NCBI GenBank assembly: GCA_001399705.1
Contig: LJCR01000058.1
Span: 1-8,784 of the forward strand
DNA length: 8,784 bases
Origin: Kouleothrix aurantiaca
GTDB lineage: Bacteria > Chloroflexota > Chloroflexia > Chloroflexales > Roseiflexaceae
Reading direction: 5' to 3'
Part shown: piece by piece, positions 5,969-8,784 of the stretch
How the letters are laid out: the number at the start of each line of letters is the position of its first letter
Position numbering within the stretch: the stretch's first letter is position 1
Translations under genes and position numbers: made by a program
Notes under the pieces: generated by a model
Told to the model about the DNA's origin: nothing
Seen by the model: only the letters and a program-made list of their open reading frames with translations
Database searches by the model: none

Positions 5969-8284
5969 GTGCGCACACTGCAATTATCTAGCGCGCCACG
6001 CCGCGTGCGTCTGCTTGCGCTCCTACTACTTGGCGGCTTGCTGTTTACGATACCAGCCGGCAACCCGCCGGTAAGCAAGGCTGAAGGCACCATCATCGCA
6101 CAGCAAGATGTATCGAGCGGCGATGATCAGTCCGAAGGGCCACAGATCAGCGTTGGCGGCGACCGAGTCGGTGTAGCCTGGGGCGAGCGTTTTAGCCAGC
6201 GCCTTGGTACCAACACCACCACGATCGGCTTCACCTTCCCTGGGCCAACGTACTTTGATGCAGCCGGCGCGAATTTCTCCAATCAGTTCCCGGACGTAGC
6301 TGTTGACAGCAATGGCAATACCCATGTTGCGTATGCAGTGGGCGGCACGATTTACTACCGCCGCAAGCTGAAAGATCGATCATGGGAAGGTGCGCACCAG
6401 GTTATATCAACAAACTTCCCAAACCCTGTGCGTATTGCCGTTGGCGGCGACGGCATGATCTGGATCATCTGGCGCGATGCCGATGGCACGAGCGTTTTCT
6501 ATCGCCGCTCAACCGATGGCACCACATGGTCGAATGGGAGCGACGGTGGCAAGGTATTTTCCGAAAGCGGCAACATGTTTTCGGAAGATATCGCCATTGG
6601 CCCTGATAATTTGCCACACGTTGTATGGTATATCCGCAGCACTGGTACGAACAAAGGCCAGATCCGCTATGCTGACTGGAACGGCTCGAAGTTTTCGGCC
6701 GGCAGCGTGACGAACGATGGCTTCTACGATGCCGATCCTGCGATCGCTGTCGACAACTCAAACGTACAGCACATTGTGTGGCGCAAGCAGCTCTCGTCGA
6801 ATAGCTGGGCAATTACGTATGCGAACCGCCCATCTGGCGGTAAGTGGGAAAACTTTACAACCATCGCTACAACGAACGGCGATGCCGCGTATGGGCCGGG
6901 AATCGCCGTCGATGAACAGCGTAATGTATTCATTACGTCCTCTAACCCATCCGGTTCGACGCGCCACGTGCTCCTGTATGGCAAAACGCCTACCAGCGAT
7001 TGGGAGTTCGTTCTGGAAATGCCAAAGATTGGCCGAGACAGCCGTAACTCGGTGGCGGCCAAGAATGGTGAGGCACACGTAGCGTACCAAACGGAAGCGG
7101 TGAGAGATCAGGGGCAGATCGAGTATATACGTGTGAACTATAAATCGATCCCGCAGATGTCTGCCACGCCGGTGATCGCGGGCGGAGCCAGCACAACCAA
7201 CCAGAACCCGGTGAGCGTGTCGTTCACAAGTATCAGCGGCAACCCCACCCAGATCCGCTGGCGCTGGAATGCGGCACCAACCGACGCCGCTAACGACTCG
7301 AATGGCTGGCAAACATTCACCAATCCGAAGTCAATTGCTTTGCCGGCTAATTTGGATCGGAGCGCCTGCCAGAGTCTTGTGCTCTATACCCAGGTACGCA
7401 ATGGCACAACAACGCAGGAAGGCAGCTCGCAAGCCTCGGTACAGTTTGATGGTACAGTCCAAGCAAACATTCAGGTCACCAATCCTTTCCTGGCTGGTTT
7501 GCCCACGACGTTCAGCCAAACAGTGCAGGACACGTACAATGGCACCAGCGATGGCGCATATAATGGCGACCCCGACTATACGCGCATGCCGCAGTTCTTC
7601 CTGGGCATCTACAACAACAACGACTGCAGCGGTCTGTCTGGCTATGCCGTGCCAGTCAGCAATGCATCAGGCTCAATCAGCAACGGCACCTACCAGAACA
7701 AGCTGACGCTCGGTCAGGGCAGCATCCCGAACGCCGGCAGCAAGGTAACGATCAACGTGGTAGTGACCGACAAGCTCGGCAATATCACAATCGTGCCCAA
7801 GCAGCTGATCTACGACCCGGCGAACACGGCCCAGAGCGGCACGCCCAACACTGCCGGTCTGCCGGTGCTGAACAGTAACACCGCGCCAAGCGTGAACAGC
7901 GCAAACAGCATTATTCGCACGCTGACTTTCCAGAACGTCGATGTCGATGACACGACCTATGGCAAGTTCGAGAACCTGCCAGCGGGCAGCCAGTTCTGGG
8001 GCGTCTGGATCGCGAACTCGCGCACGCCTGTGACAAACCCGAACTCGTCCAGCCTGCAGTGGTTCCCGGTCGAGGTGCCCAACCCCCGCCCGAATTTCTC
8101 GGTTAGCTGGAACCTGTTCAACGGCATTGCGCCGGCAAGCCGCGTGGCTGGCACCTACTACATTTACGTCAAGTTCCTGGACGGCGCCGGTAACGCAACT
8201 GTTGGTACGCTGCCCGCCGTTCAGGTCAACCTGACCCAGGGCTTCAGCGTTCCCAAGATCTTCTTGCCAGAAATCCGCAAGTAA
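5969..8284 (+). CDS. secreted protein: seven-repeat beta-propeller plus Ig-like modules
   Basis: From the GTG at 5969 the product has 771 residues. The start (MRTLQLSSAPRRVRLLALLL) gives a basic N-region and hydrophobic core of a Sec signal peptide, cleaved perhaps near residue 35-40; there is no lipobox. Residues about 55-390 hold seven related units, each with a pattern like IAVDxxGxxHVVW, at about 57, 107, 152, 204, 253, 307 and 357. The even spacing near 50 residues indicates a seven-bladed propeller of the sialidase/BNR-like kind. The rest, to about 755, is Thr/Asn/Ser-rich and beta-rich, with segments such as IRWRWNAAPTD, VVVTDKLGN and YYIYVKFLDGAGN that resemble Ig-like surface modules. 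The protein ends in VPKIFLPEIRK. I see no clear sialidase catalytic set, so a binding or structural role outside the cell is as likely as enzymatic activity. It probably works with the lipoprotein encoded just upstream. An upstream in-frame start at 5840 would lie inside that gene and is unlikely. Confidence 0.83.
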   Translation: MRTLQLSSAPRRVRLLALLLLGGLLFTIPAGNPPVSKAEGTIIAQQDVSSGDDQSEGPQISVGGDRVGVAWGERFSQRLGTNTTTIGFTFPGPTYFDAAGANFSNQFPDVAVDSNGNTHVAYAVGGTIYYRRKLKDRSWEGAHQVISTNFPNPVRIAVGGDGMIWIIWRDADGTSVFYRRSTDGTTWSNGSDGGKVFSESGNMFSEDIAIGPDNLPHVVWYIRSTGTNKGQIRYADWNGSKFSAGSVTNDGFYDADPAIAVDNSNVQHIVWRKQLSSNSWAITYANRPSGGKWENFTTIATTNGDAAYGPGIAVDEQRNVFITSSNPSGSTRHVLLYGKTPTSDWEFVLEMPKIGRDSRNSVAAKNGEAHVAYQTEAVRDQGQIEYIRVNYKSIPQMSATPVIAGGASTTNQNPVSVSFTSISGNPTQIRWRWNAAPTDAANDSNGWQTFTNPKSIALPANLDRSACQSLVLYTQVRNGTTTQEGSSQASVQFDGTVQANIQVTNPFLAGLPTTFSQTVQDTYNGTSDGAYNGDPDYTRMPQFFLGIYNNNDCSGLSGYAVPVSNASGSISNGTYQNKLTLGQGSIPNAGSKVTINVVVTDKLGNITIVPKQLIYDPANTAQSGTPNTAGLPVLNSNTAPSVNSANSIIRTLTFQNVDVDDTTYGKFENLPAGSQFWGVWIANSRTPVTNPNSSSLQWFPVEVPNPRPNFSVSWNLFNGIAPASRVAGTYYIYVKFLDGAGNATVGTLPAVQVNLTQGFSVPKIFLPEIRK

Positions 8285-8311
8285 GGCATACTACTGCATA
8301 TTAATCGGCAT

Positions 8312-8347
8312 GGGAGAGACGTTGCATTGCAGCGTCTCTCCCCTTTT
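8312..8347 (+). terminator. rho-independent terminator after the propeller gene
   Basis: GGGAGAGACG at 8312-8321 pairs perfectly with CGTCTCTCCC at 8333-8342. The stem can continue inward through a T-G wobble and TGC/GCA pairing to a three-base ATT loop. One C and then TTTT (8344-8347) follow. It begins 27 bases after the propeller stop codon. The T run is short, so termination may be incomplete. Confidence 0.85.
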
Positions 8348-8359
8348 GCAGAGCCCACC

Positions 8360-8784
8360 ATGCGACTAGCCTATATCGCCTACCCCACCAGCCTGACCCT
8401 GCGCTCGGCCAACGCCATCCAGACCCACACAACTCTGCGCGAGCTGCGCCGCCTCGAGCCCGATACCCTGGCAATCATCCCGCGCTGGCTGCGCGAGCCG
8501 TCGCGCTTCGCCGAGGTAGGCGCGCTGCACCTGCCGCGCCCGGCAATCGGCAAGCTTTCGCGCCTGTACCGCTCGACGCTGTGGTACTACGCCGAGCGCT
8601 CGGCGTTTGCGGCCATGGCTGCGCTGGTGGTGGCGGGCGAACGGCTGCGCGGCCGGCCCGTAGAGGCCGTGTATGTGCGCGAGGTGATCTGCGCGGGCTG
8701 GTGGGCCGCGCTGTGGGGGCCGCTGCTCGGTCTGCCAATCATCTTCGAAGCGCACGATCTTGAGAGCTGGAACCCGTCGCGCGC
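8360..8784 (+). CDS. glycosyltransferase, GT-B type, N-terminal part, truncated by window edge
   Basis: This frame runs open from the ATG at 8360 to the right edge, giving 141 residues. The start MRLAYIAYPTSLTLRSANAI is typical of the first strand and loop of a GT-B glycosyltransferase N-terminal domain. Later comes VEAVYVREVICAGWWAALWG and, near the edge, the strand PIIFEAHDLESWNPSR, matching the middle of that domain in GT4-like enzymes. The donor domain with its E(x)7E motif would lie outside the window, so family assignment rests on the N-terminus only. Third codon positions are almost all G or C, distinctly richer than in the 3565-4908 glycosyltransferase. No good ribosome site is visible, and the ATG sits only 12 bases after a terminator T run. 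Confidence 0.78.
   Translation, partial: MRLAYIAYPTSLTLRSANAIQTHTTLRELRRLEPDTLAIIPRWLREPSRFAEVGALHLPRPAIGKLSRLYRSTLWYYAERSAFAAMAALVVAGERLRGRPVEAVYVREVICAGWWAALWGPLLGLPIIFEAHDLESWNPSR

Noticed and set aside
5967..6074. ATG directly after the lipoprotein stop, opening a 35-codon frame
   Set aside because: Cys-rich translation with no signal; the overlapping GTG in the long frame has better spacing from the ribosome site and leads to a signal peptide.

Overview
The window looks like a piece of a cell-surface polysaccharide (exopolysaccharide or capsule) locus, followed by a pair of exported-protein genes, from a GC-rich bacterium. I infer Chloroflexota (Chloroflexales/Kouleothrix/Roseiflexus-like). 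The secreted protein ends in a C-terminal FLPEIRK-type motif of the kind I associate with exported proteins of that phylum, the VWA protein has a BatA-like layout common there, and coding GC is high. No rRNA, tRNA or other taxonomic marker is present, so this placement is an inference.

Layout, left to right. (1) 1-412, minus strand: the N-terminal part of a membrane-anchored VWA-domain protein, cut by the left edge. (2) 413-579: a short divergent intergenic region. (3) 580-2209, plus: a Wzx-like oligosaccharide flippase of the MOP superfamily. It is intact except for a +1 frame change at a four-C run at 1705-1708. (4) 2299-3540 and 3565-4908, plus: two GT-B glycosyltransferases of the GT4 type, 24 nt apart. 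(5) 4879-4947: a degenerate 27-bp direct repeat duplicating the 3' end of the second glycosyltransferase gene. (6) 4998-5966: a lipoprotein with a C-terminal LamG/DUF1080-like jelly roll. (7) 5969-8284: a secreted protein with a predicted seven-bladed beta-propeller followed by Ig-like modules, apparently translationally coupled to the lipoprotein gene. (8) 8312-8347: a strong hairpin with a short T run, a rho-independent terminator. (9) 8360-8784: the start of a third GT-B glycosyltransferase, cut by the right edge.

The glycosyltransferases would build a lipid-linked glycan on the cytoplasmic face and the flippase would turn it outward. The lipoprotein and propeller protein would act outside the membrane and may bind or modify carbohydrate, but nothing in the sequence fixes their substrate. 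Genes from 580 to 8284 all point the same way with short gaps and end at one terminator, so they could be one operon. I did not find a clearly novel system. The items most worth a second look are the flippase frameshift, the lipoprotein/propeller pair, the C-terminal motif, the 3'-end duplication, and the terminator sitting just upstream of the last gene.
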